This document shows positions 53,976 through 63,602 of a stretch of 64,000 nucleotides of DNA, one piece after another. The stretch is from Lyngbya sp. HA4199-MV5. Its GTDB lineage: Bacteria; Cyanobacteriota; Cyanobacteriia; Leptolyngbyales; Leptolyngbyaceae. Numbering within the stretch: position 1 is the stretch's first letter; every line of letters begins with the position of its first letter. The notes below the pieces were generated by a model. It saw nothing but the letters and a program-made list of their open reading frames with translations, did no database searches and had not been told where the DNA came from. Made by a program: the position numbers and the translations under genes. The stretch spans positions 1 through 64,000 of the forward strand of contig JAHHHL010000032.1 of assembly GCA_019359375.1 (NCBI GenBank), in the 5' to 3' direction.

Positions 53976-54725
53976 ATGGTAGAGCGTCCAATTAAGAAGT
54001 CTGAACGTCAGGCTAAGCCCGAAGGCGACAGTAGCGAAACCGTTGCAAAAGCATTGCCAATACGGAATGTCGAGCGCCCTGTGCTGAACAAAGATAAAGA
54101 GAAAAGCACAGAAGCCGTTCAAAGCAAAGAGAGAGAGCGTGGCAATGACCGCGATCGAGGGAGCGATCGGGGCGGTGAGCGCGATCGGGGCAAAGGTAGA
54201 GGCAAAGGGAAAGGACGTGATGAAGAGCCAAGGCAGGTCGTGAACCCGGCACTGGCACGAGGACCTAAGCCAACCAAACCCAAGCCACCAGAGCCAGAAG
54301 TAGAAGAAGTCCCAGCAGAGGTGATTGAGGAAGTCGTCGCTGAGGAAGTGGTGGCTGAAGAAGCTGTGGTAGCGGAGACTCCAGAAGTTGCCGCTGAAGC
54401 ACCTGTAGTAGAACCTACGGTGGTAGAACCTGCGGCAGTAGAAACGCCAGAAGCTGTGACAGAAGCACCTGTGGTAGAAACAGCCTCAGAGTCTACGGCT
54501 GAAGCCCCTGTAGCAGCGGAGCCTGTGGCAACAGAAACGCCCGAAGCTGTGGCTGAAGCACCGGATGCGGAACCTGCTGCCATCGAGACTCCTGAAGTCG
54601 TCGCTGAAGCACCTGCTTTGGAAGAGACGGTAGCAACCGAAACGCCCGAAGTGGTGGCTGAAGAACCCGATGCGGAACCCGATGCGGAACCCCCGAAGGT
54701 TGTGGCTGCTAGCGAGAATGCGTAA
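53976..54725 (+). CDS. Acidic Glu/Val/Ala/Pro repeat protein, unknown function
   Basis: 249 residues, entirely low-complexity. Residues 1-100 are basic and polar (MVERPIKKSERQAKPEGDSS, then an Arg/Asp/Gly-rich GSDRGGERDRGKGRGKGKGR), resembling an RGG-type nucleic-acid-binding stretch. Residues 110-249 are about ten degenerate units around ETPEVVAEAPVVEP, very acidic. So it is a basic head plus an acidic tail, probably disordered. I see no enzyme domain. GTG at 53973 and TTG at 53970 are alternative starts; the ATG at 53976 is preferred. Co-direction with yebC hints at a nucleic-acid role but no more. Confidence 0.7.
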   Translation: MVERPIKKSERQAKPEGDSSETVAKALPIRNVERPVLNKDKEKSTEAVQSKERERGNDRDRGSDRGGERDRGKGRGKGKGRDEEPRQVVNPALARGPKPTKPKPPEPEVEEVPAEVIEEVVAEEVVAEEAVVAETPEVAAEAPVVEPTVVEPAAVETPEAVTEAPVVETASESTAEAPVAAEPVATETPEAVAEAPDAEPAAIETPEVVAEAPALEETVATETPEVVAEEPDAEPDAEPPKVVAASENA

Positions 54726-54851
54726 AGCAGGCGATCGTGGTTTAACCCGTTGCTAACCACGATCGCCTCCCTGATCCAATCGCAACCTCCGGACTGTTCT
54801 TGCGTCAACGTGTAAATTGGGTTTTATTGGCTAAACGAACTCAGCTTACCT

Positions 54852-56336
54852 ATGATGCGTCGCAAAAGTGTTGTAGCTAGCCTGGTGGTGATCGCGCTGT
54901 CCATCAGTCTGTTCACTCATTGGCTGGTGGATAGCCCTTCTCAGGCTCAAGCCCTCGATGAATGCCAACAGACAACAGCCGCCAGCAACCAAAAAGCAGC
55001 CCTGCTTCAAGCGGCGATCGCGGGTGATGCAGAAGCTCAACGACCCTATGAAGCGACCATACGGCAGCAGGGGCAACAGCTACAGCAGTGCCGCAACCAG
55101 AGCCAGTTTCAGACTCAGGGGGTTTGGCTGCGTCTGTATCCTTGCGACAGCAAACCAGGGGTATTGGATACGGTACTCGATCGCATCGTCGATCGCGGCT
55201 ACAACCAGATTTATGTGGACACCTTTTCTAACGGTCAGGTGCTACTGCCATCGAGCGGCAACCCAACCCCGTGGTCTTCTGTTGTCCAAAATCCAGGCTA
55301 TGAGCAAACCGATCTGTTGGCGCAGGTCATTCAAAAAGGGCACGATCGCGGGCTGAAAATCTACGCCTGGATGTTTGCCCTCAATTTTGGCTACACCTAT
55401 GCCACGCGACCCGATCGACAGCAGGTATTGGCACGCAACGGGCAGGGCGAAACCAGCCTCACCGTAGGCACGAAAGTCAGTCAGGATACCAGCCTGGATC
55501 TGACCGTGCAGGACGAAATCTTTGCCGATCCGTACAACGCACAGGCACAAGGCGATTACCTTCAGCTTTTGCAGGCTGTGTTGCAACGACGACCGGATGG
55601 CGTTCTGTTCGATTACATCCGCTATCCCAAAGGCGTTGGTGGAGCCTCCATTGCCAGTAAGGTCAAAGATCTGTGGATCTACGGCGATGCCTCCCAGCAG
55701 GCACTCTATCAACGTGCCCAAAACCAGCAGGGGCTAGACCTCATGCGTCGCTATCTTCAGCAAGGCTCGGTCTCCGCAAGCGATGTAGCAGCCGTTAAAA
55801 AATTGTATCCCACTGAGAAAGAACCGCTCTGGCAGGGACGTTCGACCGGAGCCGCTTCCAAAGGTCTGTCCACCATTCAAGCAGATTTGTGGACGCTGGT
55901 AGTGGCTCACGCCATGCAGGGGCCGATCGACTTTCTCACTACAGCGTCTAAGCTTGTCCAACAGCAAGGCATTCCTGCCGGAGCCGCGTTTTTCCCGGAG
56001 GCAAACCAGGCGATCGGCAAAGGCTTTGATTCTCGCTTGCAGGCATGGGATCGCTTTCCAGCCGCGATCGAGTGGCACCCAATGGCATACGGGCTGTGTG
56101 GTGATACAAGCTGCATCAACGCCCAGGTGCAAAAAGTGCTCAGTCTGGCTCCAGCGGGAGCGATCGTCGCCCCAGTCCTCACAGGACAATGGCAGCAAGC
56201 GACTGAGCGCCCCTCGTTAGAAGCGCAAATGGGGGCATTGCGATCGCTCACACCACCCATCCGATCAGTTAGCCACTTCTCCTTTGGCTGGCAAGAACGG
56301 CAGCTAGAGCGCGATCGGCAGTTTTGTCGGCTGTAA
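54852..56336 (+). CDS. Exported GHL10-like (family 10-type) glycoside hydrolase
   Basis: 494 residues. An N-terminal signal or anchor (VVASLVVIALSISLFTHWLV) precedes a Gln-rich helical segment, then a TIM-barrel-like domain from about residue 95: GVWLRLYPCDSKPGVLDTVL, NQIYVDTFSNGQVLLPS, GLKIYAWMFALNFGYTYA, PDGVLFDYIRYPKG and AIEWHPMAYGLCGD. These match the GHL10 family of putative glycoside hydrolases, some linked to peptidoglycan or exopolysaccharide. Acidic residues in VLFDYIRYP may be catalytic. It acts outside the cytoplasm. It converges with bciB, with only 4 bp between the stops. Confidence 0.82.
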   Translation: MMRRKSVVASLVVIALSISLFTHWLVDSPSQAQALDECQQTTAASNQKAALLQAAIAGDAEAQRPYEATIRQQGQQLQQCRNQSQFQTQGVWLRLYPCDSKPGVLDTVLDRIVDRGYNQIYVDTFSNGQVLLPSSGNPTPWSSVVQNPGYEQTDLLAQVIQKGHDRGLKIYAWMFALNFGYTYATRPDRQQVLARNGQGETSLTVGTKVSQDTSLDLTVQDEIFADPYNAQAQGDYLQLLQAVLQRRPDGVLFDYIRYPKGVGGASIASKVKDLWIYGDASQQALYQRAQNQQGLDLMRRYLQQGSVSASDVAAVKKLYPTEKEPLWQGRSTGAASKGLSTIQADLWTLVVAHAMQGPIDFLTTASKLVQQQGIPAGAAFFPEANQAIGKGFDSRLQAWDRFPAAIEWHPMAYGLCGDTSCINAQVQKVLSLAPAGAIVAPVLTGQWQQATERPSLEAQMGALRSLTPPIRSVSHFSFGWQERQLERDRQFCRL

Positions 56337-56340
56337 GGCT

Positions 56341-57537
56341 TTATACTCTCGGCAACTTGTACTGCCCCACAATGCGCTTGGCGTACTCTGGCACATGCGC
56401 GTCGAGCTTTTCAGGGTAGTGGCGCTTGACGTACAGGTAATTGCGGGTGAAGTGGGAGTCGATCGAAAACCGTGCGTATTCTAGCCCCTTTGGACCCATC
56501 TTTTCGATCACGACACCCATTAGTTTGGCTGCCCACATGGGTAACGTCACGCCTTTGTCGTAGGCAGGAATGCTGTTTTGCACCGCATCGTGACGATCGC
56601 CCTGGGACATCACGGGTTGGGTTTCGATTTGATCCTGTACGAGATCCAGCATCTCCTGTCCGCGATCGTTCCGCACTACAATCCACTGCCAGCCAAAGGG
56701 CGCACCCATGTAGCCCACAACGAGATCCGCTAAAGAATTGACGTAATCAAAGCAGCTCATGCAGGATGGCGCAAATACATCTTTAAGTTGATTGGTTTTC
56801 AACCCAAAAAACGGCACTGTTTCCACTGAACCATCTTCATGCTTAAAGTGGACGCGGAAATCCTGCATAAATTCGTAGTGGACGACCGTTGAGGGCGATC
56901 GGCTGGTCGTATCCAGAAATTTCTGGAGTCCAGCGCGGGTTACATTATCGACACAGGGCGTACCCAGCACGTATAGCTTCTCTAAGCCCAACTGCTGCTC
57001 GACTGCTCGGAGCGCTTGAATCTGACAGCCAACGCCAATCACCAGCAGCCGCTTCATGCCCGATCGCTCGATTTCTTCCAGCACCGAGAGGTTTGGTGAA
57101 AGGGTAGGCTTGTTCACTTTTGCCGCGAGAATTTCTTCTGGGGTACGCGCCAGGACGGGCTTGGGCTGAAAGCGATCGTCCTCCGTGTTCTGCACACACA
57201 CGACCCCTTCCACCAAGCCACGCGTCAGCATTTCAATGGCGATCGTGCTGACAATGCCCGTCCACTGTGCGCCTTCCACTGGCTCAGTCTTGCGGGCTGC
57301 CGTCATGCTCTGGCTCACGCCAAAGTACCACTCATCCGGATTGTCCAGATTGCGGCTGCGATCGTGGATCTGCGTCTCCAACTCGGCAATCTGCTGATGC
57401 AAGAAAGCACAGGCATCTTTGACGTAGTGAATGTAATAGGTATCACAAAGCCCACACTCGCTGCACAGTGCTTTGGCGGGGCGGCGACTATTGGGCTTGA
57501 GAGCTTTCGCCTTTTGGTGGGAGGGCGCTACGGTCAT
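56341..57537 (-). CDS. bciB: 3,8-divinyl (proto)chlorophyllide 8-vinyl reductase, BciB type (F420H2-dehydrogenase beta family)
   Basis: 398 residues. Iron-sulfur flavoprotein family with FrhB-like domains. Near the N-terminus, RRPAKALCSECGLCDTYYIHYVKDACAF provides cluster cysteines; others are in LLVIGVGCQIQALRAVE, YVLGTPCVDN and FAPSCMSCFDYVNSLADLVVGYMGAP. Length and N-terminus match the cyanobacterial Slr1923 group (ferredoxin-dependent reduction of the 8-vinyl group, needed for normal monovinyl chlorophyll a). The related 7-hydroxymethyl-chlorophyll reductase has the same fold, so specificity rests on the cyanobacterial context. Acts at the membrane-cytosol interface. Confidence 0.82.
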   Translation of the reverse strand: MTVAPSHQKAKALKPNSRRPAKALCSECGLCDTYYIHYVKDACAFLHQQIAELETQIHDRSRNLDNPDEWYFGVSQSMTAARKTEPVEGAQWTGIVSTIAIEMLTRGLVEGVVCVQNTEDDRFQPKPVLARTPEEILAAKVNKPTLSPNLSVLEEIERSGMKRLLVIGVGCQIQALRAVEQQLGLEKLYVLGTPCVDNVTRAGLQKFLDTTSRSPSTVVHYEFMQDFRVHFKHEDGSVETVPFFGLKTNQLKDVFAPSCMSCFDYVNSLADLVVGYMGAPFGWQWIVVRNDRGQEMLDLVQDQIETQPVMSQGDRHDAVQNSIPAYDKGVTLPMWAAKLMGVVIEKMGPKGLEYARFSIDSHFTRNYLYVKRHYPEKLDAHVPEYAKRIVGQYKLPRV

Positions 57538-57804
57538 GGAGATTAACGGGTGAAAAGGTCACTGTTGATCACAATAACGTAATGGGGTGCCGTGGGATAG
57601 GCTTTGCCACTTGATTTAATGGGGTCTACTGGTCTCTATAACAGCAGTACTGATGGGGTGTCAGATTGCGCTTCGAGGCTATGTAAACGAGACAAACTGT
57701 CTATAGAGAGAGGTAGCTTTCTTGACGACAAGGGCAAACTTTAAACAAAGCGTTTGCAGCGTCAGACGATCGCCTCAATCTCCACCACATACCAGTAATA
57801 GACC

Positions 57805-58473
57805 ATGAAACGGTTGCTGACCTGCTTGATTGGGGTCTTGGCTTTCACCACATCAAGCTGTGCCCTTGCGTCTCTGTTGACCGTGCCCCCTAAAGACCTG
57901 ATCGGACAGACGGTGAGTTGCCCAACAGGAGAGCAAGCAAAAGCAGAAGGGTTCACGGTTTTGAGCACGCAATCATGGTCTCAAGGAGTCATTGTCCTTT
58001 ACAGTGCTCGTTGTCCAGTCGTGGTGAGTCGCGATCGCACCACGATGCAGCCAGTTTTTGGTCACAAGATTGTTACGTGGCACGGCACCACATGGCAGGT
58101 AAGCGGGAACGGGAGCTATGGCACTGCCCCCACCTCAGCACCGACAAAGCAACTGGTGGAATATGGCATTAGTCGCTCTGCTAGTGTCAACCGCTCTTCC
58201 CCGCCCGGTGAACGCTACACCATTCTGTACGGTCGAGTGCTTCAGCCTCAAGTGGCGGCAATCGAAGCCACGTTTGACAATGGCAAGATTTTGCGCGGTA
58301 GAAGTAGCAACGGTGTGTTTGCGTTGCTTTCTGCGGGAGCTACAGGAGTTTGCGAGTTGCGCCTTTTGGGATCAGACAACCAGATTTTGCAACAAGACAA
58401 TCTGGTTGCCCCCAAGCGGTTTGCTCAGACGGGGCGATCGACTCAATGCTTGCCGATGTCACATCAGCTTTAG
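57805..58473 (+). CDS. Secreted protein, unknown function, ending in a MITE
   Basis: 222 residues. The signal peptide is MKRLLTCLIGVLAFTTSSCA; TSSC could be a lipobox. The mature part is beta-rich (SWSQGVIVLYSARCPVVVSR, HKIVTWHGTTWQVSGNGSYG, QVAAIEATFDNGKILRG) without a named family. The stop TAG at 58471-58473 consists of the target TA and the first G of MITE copy 4. Removing the element and one TA gives CAG-CTT-TAG again, so the protein end is probably original. Cysteines in the mature part may form disulfides. Confidence 0.7.
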   Translation: MKRLLTCLIGVLAFTTSSCALASLLTVPPKDLIGQTVSCPTGEQAKAEGFTVLSTQSWSQGVIVLYSARCPVVVSRDRTTMQPVFGHKIVTWHGTTWQVSGNGSYGTAPTSAPTKQLVEYGISRSASVNRSSPPGERYTILYGRVLQPQVAAIEATFDNGKILRGRSSNGVFALLSAGATGVCELRLLGSDNQILQQDNLVAPKRFAQTGRSTQCLPMSHQL

Positions 58474-58599
58474 GGGCTGTCATCAATTACGACTACACAT
58501 CACTTTCAGCAGGGGTTTCAGCCCCTAGCCTCGTGTGTTAGGTCGGGCGCGATGATGCTGATACCGCAAGGTTATGGAGCTAATTGATAACGTGCCCTA
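58471..58599 (-). mobile_element. 125-bp MITE-like element, copy 4 (in the stop codon of the secreted-protein gene)
   Basis: Element 58473-58597 between TA at 58471-58472 and 58598-58599, orientation as copy 2. It is the most diverged of the four internally (for example TGATAACGTGCCC at the right end). Overlaps the upstream gene by three bases, the stop codon. Confidence 0.88.
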
Positions 58600-58681
58600 G
58601 CGATCGCGACTACTCACCAAATGAAAACGGGAGCGATGATGCGATCGCCCCCGTTCAACTACTTACTGAGAGTTTCGAGAT

Positions 58682-60568
58682 TTAGATACGAGCAGCATAC
58701 GCTTCCTTCTCAGGAATGTTTGTATACTCAGAAACGATCTGCCGAAACTCATCGCCATCAATGGTTTCCCGTTCAATCAGCAGGTCTACCAGACGATCGA
58801 TCACCGTGCGGTTCTCACGGATAATGCGACGGGCATCATCGTAACAATGCTCGACGATCGCACGCACCTGGGCATCAATCCGAGAGGCGATTTCCTCAGA
58901 ATATTCTGAGCGCGTCATCCAATCCCGACCGAGAAACACCTCACCCTGCTGGCTTTCCAGCGAGAGCGGTCCCAAATCGGACATGCCGAAGCGAGTCACC
59001 ATCTGACGCGCCATATTTGCCACTTGCTGAATATCGTTGCCTGCACCCGTTGTGACTTCGGCATCGCCAAAAATGACGATTTCAGCGGCACGTCCACCCA
59101 GGGCACCCGTAATCCGCGCCAGGATCTGCGATCGAGAAATCAATGTCTGGTCTTCTCCCGGTGTAAACCAGGTTAAGCCCTGTGCCTGACCACGCGGAAT
59201 CAACGTGACCTTTTGGACGGGATCATGATCCTTCACCAGCGTACCGATAATGGCATGACCAATCTCGTGATAGGCAATCAGACGCTTGCTCTTGCTGTCT
59301 ACCAGCGGGGTGCCTTCCATGCCAGCCACCACCCGATCGACCGCATCATCCACTTCCAGCATGGTCATCGCTTCTTTGCGGCGACGCGCGGTGAGAATCG
59401 CTGCTTCGTTGAGTAAGTTCGCCAGATCAGCCCCCGTAAAGCCAGGAGTACGACGGGCGATCGCTTCCAGAGACACTTCTGGACTCAGCTTTTTGTTCCG
59501 AGCGTGAACTTGAAGCACTTCCAGACGACCTTTCATGTCGGGCGCATCGACTGTCACCTGGCGATCGAAGCGACCGGGGCGGAGCAAGGCAGAATCCAGC
59601 ACATCGGGACGGTTCGTCGCCGCGATGATGATGATGCCTGTGTTGCCCTCAAACCCATCCATCTCAGTGAGCAACTGGTTCAGCGTCTGCTCCCGCTCAT
59701 CGTTGCCACCCCCAATGCCCGCACCTCGCTGCCGTCCCACCGCATCAATCTCATCGATAAAGATGATGCAGGGCGCATTCTCTTTCGCTTTCTTGAACAA
59801 ATCCCGCACGCGTGAGGCACCCACGCCGACGAACATCTCCACAAACTCAGAGCCAGAGATGCTGAAGAAGGGTACACCTGCTTCACCCGCGATCGCCTTT
59901 GCCAACAAGGTTTTACCCGTACCAGGAGGACCAATCAGCAACACACCTTTGGGAATCCGTGCCCCGACAGCCGTAAAGCGTTCAGGCTTTTTGAGGAAGG
60001 TGACGACTTCTTGGAGTTCTTCTTTGGCTTCTTCGATACCAGCGACATCATCAAACATCACCCCGGTTTTGGCTTCCATTTGAAAGCGGGCGCGCGATTT
60101 GCCGAAGCTCATCGCCTGTCCAGGTCCACCTGGAACATTGCCAGAACGACGGAATAAGAAAAACAATCCACCCAGTAACAGGACAGGAAAGATCAAGTTG
60201 CCGAGCAGTCCCCAAATGGCACCATCGTTGCGAGTTGGGTGAGAGTCGAAGCTAATCTTGTCAGTTCTCAGTCGGGTAATGACTTCTGGTGCGTTTCCAG
60301 GAAGGTCTACGCGCAGTCGCTGCACGCGATTGTCCAGCTCAGGATCTATAGCTTCGACGATCGCCGTCCGTCCATTCTCATAAAAATCAACGCTTGTCAC
60401 CCGATGAGCATCCAGATACTCCAGAAACCGTCCGTAGGTCATCCGAGTACTGGCAGCATTGTTGCCCATGTTGACAGACGTGCTCATGGACGAACCTTGC
60501 CAGAGAAAAAAGCCGATGACGACGGCTGGCAATGTCCATAGCAAGACTGTTCGCCAAGAAAATTTCAT
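58682..60568 (-). CDS. ftsH: ATP-dependent zinc metalloprotease FtsH (FtsH2/Slr0228 type)
   Basis: A thylakoid or plasma-membrane protease that extracts and degrades damaged D1 protein in the photosystem II repair cycle, normally as a heterohexamer. 628 residues. An N-terminal helix ([17 protein letters not shown]) and a second at about 120 ([15 protein letters not shown]) bracket a lumenal domain. AAA motifs: [34 protein letters not shown] and the SRH region. The zinc site is [11 protein letters not shown], with the third ligand in [13 protein letters not shown]-terminus [11 protein letters not shown] and [19 protein letters not shown] closely follow Slr0228. Divergent from a quiet spacer. 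FtsH2 versus a close paralogue is inferred. Confidence 0.95.
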   Translation of the reverse strand: MKFSWRTVLLWTLPAVVIGFFLWQGSSMSTSVNMGNNAASTRMTYGRFLEYLDAHRVTSVDFYENGRTAIVEAIDPELDNRVQRLRVDLPGNAPEVITRLRTDKISFDSHPTRNDGAIWGLLGNLIFPVLLLGGLFFLFRRSGNVPGGPGQAMSFGKSRARFQMEAKTGVMFDDVAGIEEAKEELQEVVTFLKKPERFTAVGARIPKGVLLIGPPGTGKTLLAKAIAGEAGVPFFSISGSEFVEMFVGVGASRVRDLFKKAKENAPCIIFIDEIDAVGRQRGAGIGGGNDEREQTLNQLLTEMDGFEGNTGIIIIAATNRPDVLDSALLRPGRFDRQVTVDAPDMKGRLEVLQVHARNKKLSPEVSLEAIARRTPGFTGADLANLLNEAAILTARRRKEAMTMLEVDDAVDRVVAGMEGTPLVDSKSKRLIAYHEIGHAIIGTLVKDHDPVQKVTLIPRGQAQGLTWFTPGEDQTLISRSQILARITGALGGRAAEIVIFGDAEVTTGAGNDIQQVANMARQMVTRFGMSDLGPLSLESQQGEVFLGRDWMTRSEYSEEIASRIDAQVRAIVEHCYDDARRIIRENRTVIDRLVDLLIERETIDGDEFRQIVSEYTNIPEKEAYAARI

Positions 60569-61066
60569 ACGCTAGCGCCCTCTCACTACAACTAAAGCAA
60601 TTTGATAACGACCGGGTGCCATCACCCGCAACTTTTCATGCATGTCATAAACCAGCAATCGTTAATATCCTTTTCTAAAGCTAGAACCCTCACATTGCTT
60701 CACAAGCGACGATCGCACGCCTGCGAACACGCAATACCTTCCTGTATGAGAGCAATTGTTAACTAAATTTAACGTATTTACTCAGATCAAAGCAACCGAG
60801 TTCTCTCGGTACGATCGCTTAGCGCTAAAAATATTCTTTAGAGAATAATGGGTGGCATTAGAATAGCCAGCGCTCAGCCGTTTACTCTTAGGATCACAGA
60901 TTGATTAAGGTGCAATTCTCTGCATAGGGACATGGCATTGCCATGTCCCTAACAAACCTCAGCTTTACAGATTATTTCATTCACGATCCTTAGTTAAGAC
61001 TTACCCGCAACCTGTTCCGACGACCGACTTCTGACGGAGCCGCCGCGCTGAAGCCTGACGATCTCA
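60569..61066. other. Spacer upstream of ftsH
   Basis: Apart from the palindrome at 60925-60951, I see no gene or tandem repeat. The 350 bp next to ftsH contain AT-rich stretches that could hold its promoter. Confidence 0.4.
60925..60951. repeat. 27-bp palindrome (REP-like)
   Basis: TAGGGACATGGCA (60925-60937) and TGCCATGTCCCTA (60939-60951) pair perfectly around a single T. It shares the outer seven bases with the palindrome at 49465. No T-tract. Confidence 0.78.
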
Positions 61067-61567
61067 TTATTGACGCTTCTCTGTAATGCGAAGCACATAG
61101 GCAGGCGCACGGTTTTTCGCGTAGGAGCTAACCCAAATCTTATATGTGCCACGAAGCCATTGCCCCGAGACACCAGGGTTTTTGCCCTGATAATCGTCGT
61201 TGCACCAAACACCACCGGGACCTTGAATGGCTAACGCCGTATCTTCTGAACTTTGCACGACAAGGCTCAACGATTCAAAAAAATCGGTTAGCTCGATCGT
61301 TTGGTTTGGCTGCGTTTTGGTATAGCCAATGCATTCTCCCGTAGGGGTTTTAGGAAGTTTTACCACCTCTTTAAGAGGCATATCGCCACCCGCTACGCCC
61401 TGCACCTCTAACGGATTGGGTGAAAAGCGAGGACCAATCGTGACAATATCAAGGTTTTGAATGGATTGAGCGTGCAGAGGCGCGATCGCAAACAAGAAAA
61501 GGGGCGCGATCGCAAGTACAACAAGACCTGCACCTACCTGTAAACCTCGGTGGTTGGTATAAAACAT
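61067..61567 (-). CDS. Secreted protein, unknown function
   Basis: 166 residues. The hydrophobic signal segment (VGAGLVVLAIAPLFLFAIAP) ends at LHAQS. The mature part is beta-rich: FSPNPLEVQGVAGGDMPLKE, GECIGYTKTQPNQTIELTDF, SLSLVVQSSEDTALAIQGPG and RGTYKIWVSSYAKNRAPAYVL. The GPGGVWCNDDYQGKNP...GTYKIWVSS pattern is like the pre-peptidase C-terminal (PPC) beta-sandwich found in many cyanobacterial exported proteins. Two cysteines could pair. The role is unknown. Confidence 0.7.
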   Translation of the reverse strand: MFYTNHRGLQVGAGLVVLAIAPLFLFAIAPLHAQSIQNLDIVTIGPRFSPNPLEVQGVAGGDMPLKEVVKLPKTPTGECIGYTKTQPNQTIELTDFFESLSLVVQSSEDTALAIQGPGGVWCNDDYQGKNPGVSGQWLRGTYKIWVSSYAKNRAPAYVLRITEKRQ

Positions 61568-61619
61568 GCTTGAAACGGTGACAGTGGGAACAATGACGCG
61601 TCGCTGAGGGTAGAGTTCC

Positions 61620-61785
61620 TGGGGGGAGGAGAGGGGAGAGGAGTGAGGTGTGAGGGGGCAGGGGGGAAGCGTTGATCGAGCGGTCAGCTATCAACAATCA
61701 GCCGTTAGCTTTTTAGCCTTTAGCCTTTAGTTTTCTGCCTTCTTCCCTTCTAACAACCAACAACTAAAAACTAACAACTAACTTG
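61620..61785. repeat. STRR-type spacer between gltX and the secreted-protein gene
   Basis: GGGGGGAGGAGAGGGGAGAGG-like units at 61620-61665, TTTAGCCTTTAGCCTTTAG at 61710-61731 and CAACAACTAAAAACTAACAAC at 61755-61780. Three of the heptamer families seen elsewhere occur together. No gene. Confidence 0.65.
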
Positions 61786-61789
61786 CCAA

Positions 61790-63241
61790 CTACTCCCCTC
61801 TCGCTGCTTCTAGCGCTGCCTGAAGACGAGTTTGATCGATGCCGTGTTGGTGGAGCAGCAGCCAGGATTGCACCAGATCGGGTCCATTCATGGCTCCTGT
61901 AAGAGCGGCGCGAAGGGTTCGCATGACCAGTCCTTTTTTCAAATTTTGCTCTTTAACAACCTGTTTGATCAAGTCCTGAACAGTTGTTTCGGTGAGCGGT
62001 TGGTGGTCTGCGATCGCAGCCGAAACTGCTTGAATGGCTGTTGCAGACCCCTCTTGCTTGAGTTGGGCGATCGCGTCTTCTGTAAAGCCAACCGAATCTT
62101 TGAAGAGATATTCACTCATCGGTACGGCTTCATCGAGGCGTGAGAGGCTGGGACCGATGACGGCAGCCAGTCGTTCGAGCCAGGAGCGATCGTTCCAGTC
62201 AGACTCAAAGCCAGCCGCTTGCCAGTAAGGAATTAACAAGTCAGTAAGCTTGTTCGCAGGCAGGGCGTGCAGGTATTGACCATTGAGCCAGTTGAGCTTA
62301 TCCCAATCAAACTTGGCACCTGCCCGATTGACGCGCTCAAACCCAAAATGCTGCGCCGCTTCTGCCAACGTAAAAATTTCGGTCATCCCTTCTGGTGGCG
62401 ACCAGCCCAGCAGCGTCATGTAGTTCACTAGCGCTTCTGGAACATACCCCATGCGCTGAAAATCTGAGATGGACGTAACCCCATCCCGCTTAGAAAGTTT
62501 TGCCCCGGCTTCGTTGAGGATTAAGGGCGTGTGCCCAAAGGTTGGCAGGGCGGCTTCGAGCGCTTCGTACAGCAAAATCTGCTTGGGTGTATTGCCGATG
62601 TGATCTTCACCGCGAATGATGTGAGTGATCTTCATGTCGATATCATCCACCACGACCACAAAGTTATAGAGTGGCTGACCAAAATCACTCCCAGATGCGG
62701 CGCGAGCAATGACCATATCGCCACCAAGATCGCGTCCTTTCCAACTCAGGTTGCCTCTTACAAGGTCGTTCCAGGCAATCTCACGATCGTCCTCAATGAT
62801 GAATCGAATGACGGACGATCGCCCTTCTGCTTCGTAAGCCGATCGTTGCTCTGGGGTCAGATTACGGTGACGGTTATCGTAGCGAGGTGCTTCCCCTTTT
62901 GCTTTTTGCGCCTCTCGCATGGCATCCAGCTCTTTAGGTGTGTCATAGGCACGGTACGCCAGGCCTTTGTCCAACAACGCCTGCACCTTCTGCTGATACA
63001 GATCCAACCGTTTGCTCTGGTAAAAGGGTCCTTCATCCCAGGTCAAGCCGAGCCAGGTCAAGCCATCCAGGATGTTCTGCGTATATTCGGTGCGCGATCG
63101 CTCCTGATCGGTGTCCTCAATGCGCAACACGAAGGCACCACCGACATGGCGTGCATACAGCCAGTTAAAGATGCCTGTGCGAGCTGTGCCAATGTGAAGA
63201 TTTCCGGTGGGACTGGGAGCAAGGCGAACGCGAACGGTCAT
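61790..63241 (-). CDS. gltX: Glutamate-tRNA ligase
   Basis: Charges tRNA-Glu, which in cyanobacteria also feeds tetrapyrrole synthesis through glutamyl-tRNA reductase, and may charge tRNA-Gln for amidation. 483 residues. [22 protein letters not shown] carries the HIGH-type motif and KLSKRDGV the KMSKS equivalent; [13 protein letters not shown] is also typical. The start at 63241 matches the family; an in-frame start at 63271 would add ten residues. AGGAAAGG-like sequence is unclear upstream; the region contains AGGCTAA repeats. Confidence 0.96.
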   Translation of the reverse strand: MTVRVRLAPSPTGNLHIGTARTGIFNWLYARHVGGAFVLRIEDTDQERSRTEYTQNILDGLTWLGLTWDEGPFYQSKRLDLYQQKVQALLDKGLAYRAYDTPKELDAMREAQKAKGEAPRYDNRHRNLTPEQRSAYEAEGRSSVIRFIIEDDREIAWNDLVRGNLSWKGRDLGGDMVIARAASGSDFGQPLYNFVVVVDDIDMKITHIIRGEDHIGNTPKQILLYEALEAALPTFGHTPLILNEAGAKLSKRDGVTSISDFQRMGYVPEALVNYMTLLGWSPPEGMTEIFTLAEAAQHFGFERVNRAGAKFDWDKLNWLNGQYLHALPANKLTDLLIPYWQAAGFESDWNDRSWLERLAAVIGPSLSRLDEAVPMSEYLFKDSVGFTEDAIAQLKQEGSATAIQAVSAAIADHQPLTETTVQDLIKQVVKEQNLKKGLVMRTLRAALTGAMNGPDLVQSWLLLHQHGIDQTRLQAALEAARGE

Positions 63242-63389
63242 AAGAGGAAAGGCTAAAGGATTAAGGCTCAAGGCTAAGACTTACTCTTACGAGTCGTAGC
63301 CTTAAAAGCCAACGTTACTAAAGTCTAGGGAAGAACGACAAAAAAGTTCAACTAATCTCACCCTTTCCACCTGGCTGTTCGCTACTGTC

Positions 63390-63602
63390 TTAGGCGGTTG
63401 GTGGCTTTGCCTCGTTGGGATGCATGATCCCCCACAGTTTTTCGGCATCGTCGCCTGATAACGTCACGACGCTGTTTTTGTCAGAGGCATCGCCAGCAAG
63501 ATGAACAAAGCCTTTGAGCGTTTCGTTGGTTGACCAGATGATGCGGGTAATTTGCTCTGTATTTAAGGTTGCCTGGGTAGAGGGAAAGTAGATAAAAGCC
63601 AT
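63390..63602 (-). CDS. Small protein, unknown function
   Basis: 70 residues: MAFIYFPSTQATLNTEQITR, then WSTNETLKGFVHLAGDASDKN and ending PNEAKPPTA. It has no signal or membrane helix; the composition suits a small folded protein. AAGGA five bases before the ATG at 63602 supports this start; an in-frame ATG at 63680 would add 26 unlike residues. Upstream of gltX on the same strand, but with 150 bp between. Confidence 0.65.
   Translation of the reverse strand: MAFIYFPSTQATLNTEQITRIIWSTNETLKGFVHLAGDASDKNSVVTLSGDDAEKLWGIMHPNEAKPPTA

Noticed and set aside
54119-54808. 229-residue Ser/Ala/Thr-rich open frame on the minus strand
   Set aside because: It is the antisense of the acidic repeat gene; its repeats are only the complement of the Glu/Val/Ala/Pro codons.
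56341-57537. Naming the F420-dehydrogenase-family protein as a true F420 hydrogenase subunit
   Set aside because: The cyanobacterial setting and Slr1923-like N-terminus and length point to the chlorophyll 8-vinyl reductase; no other F420 hydrogenase genes are present.
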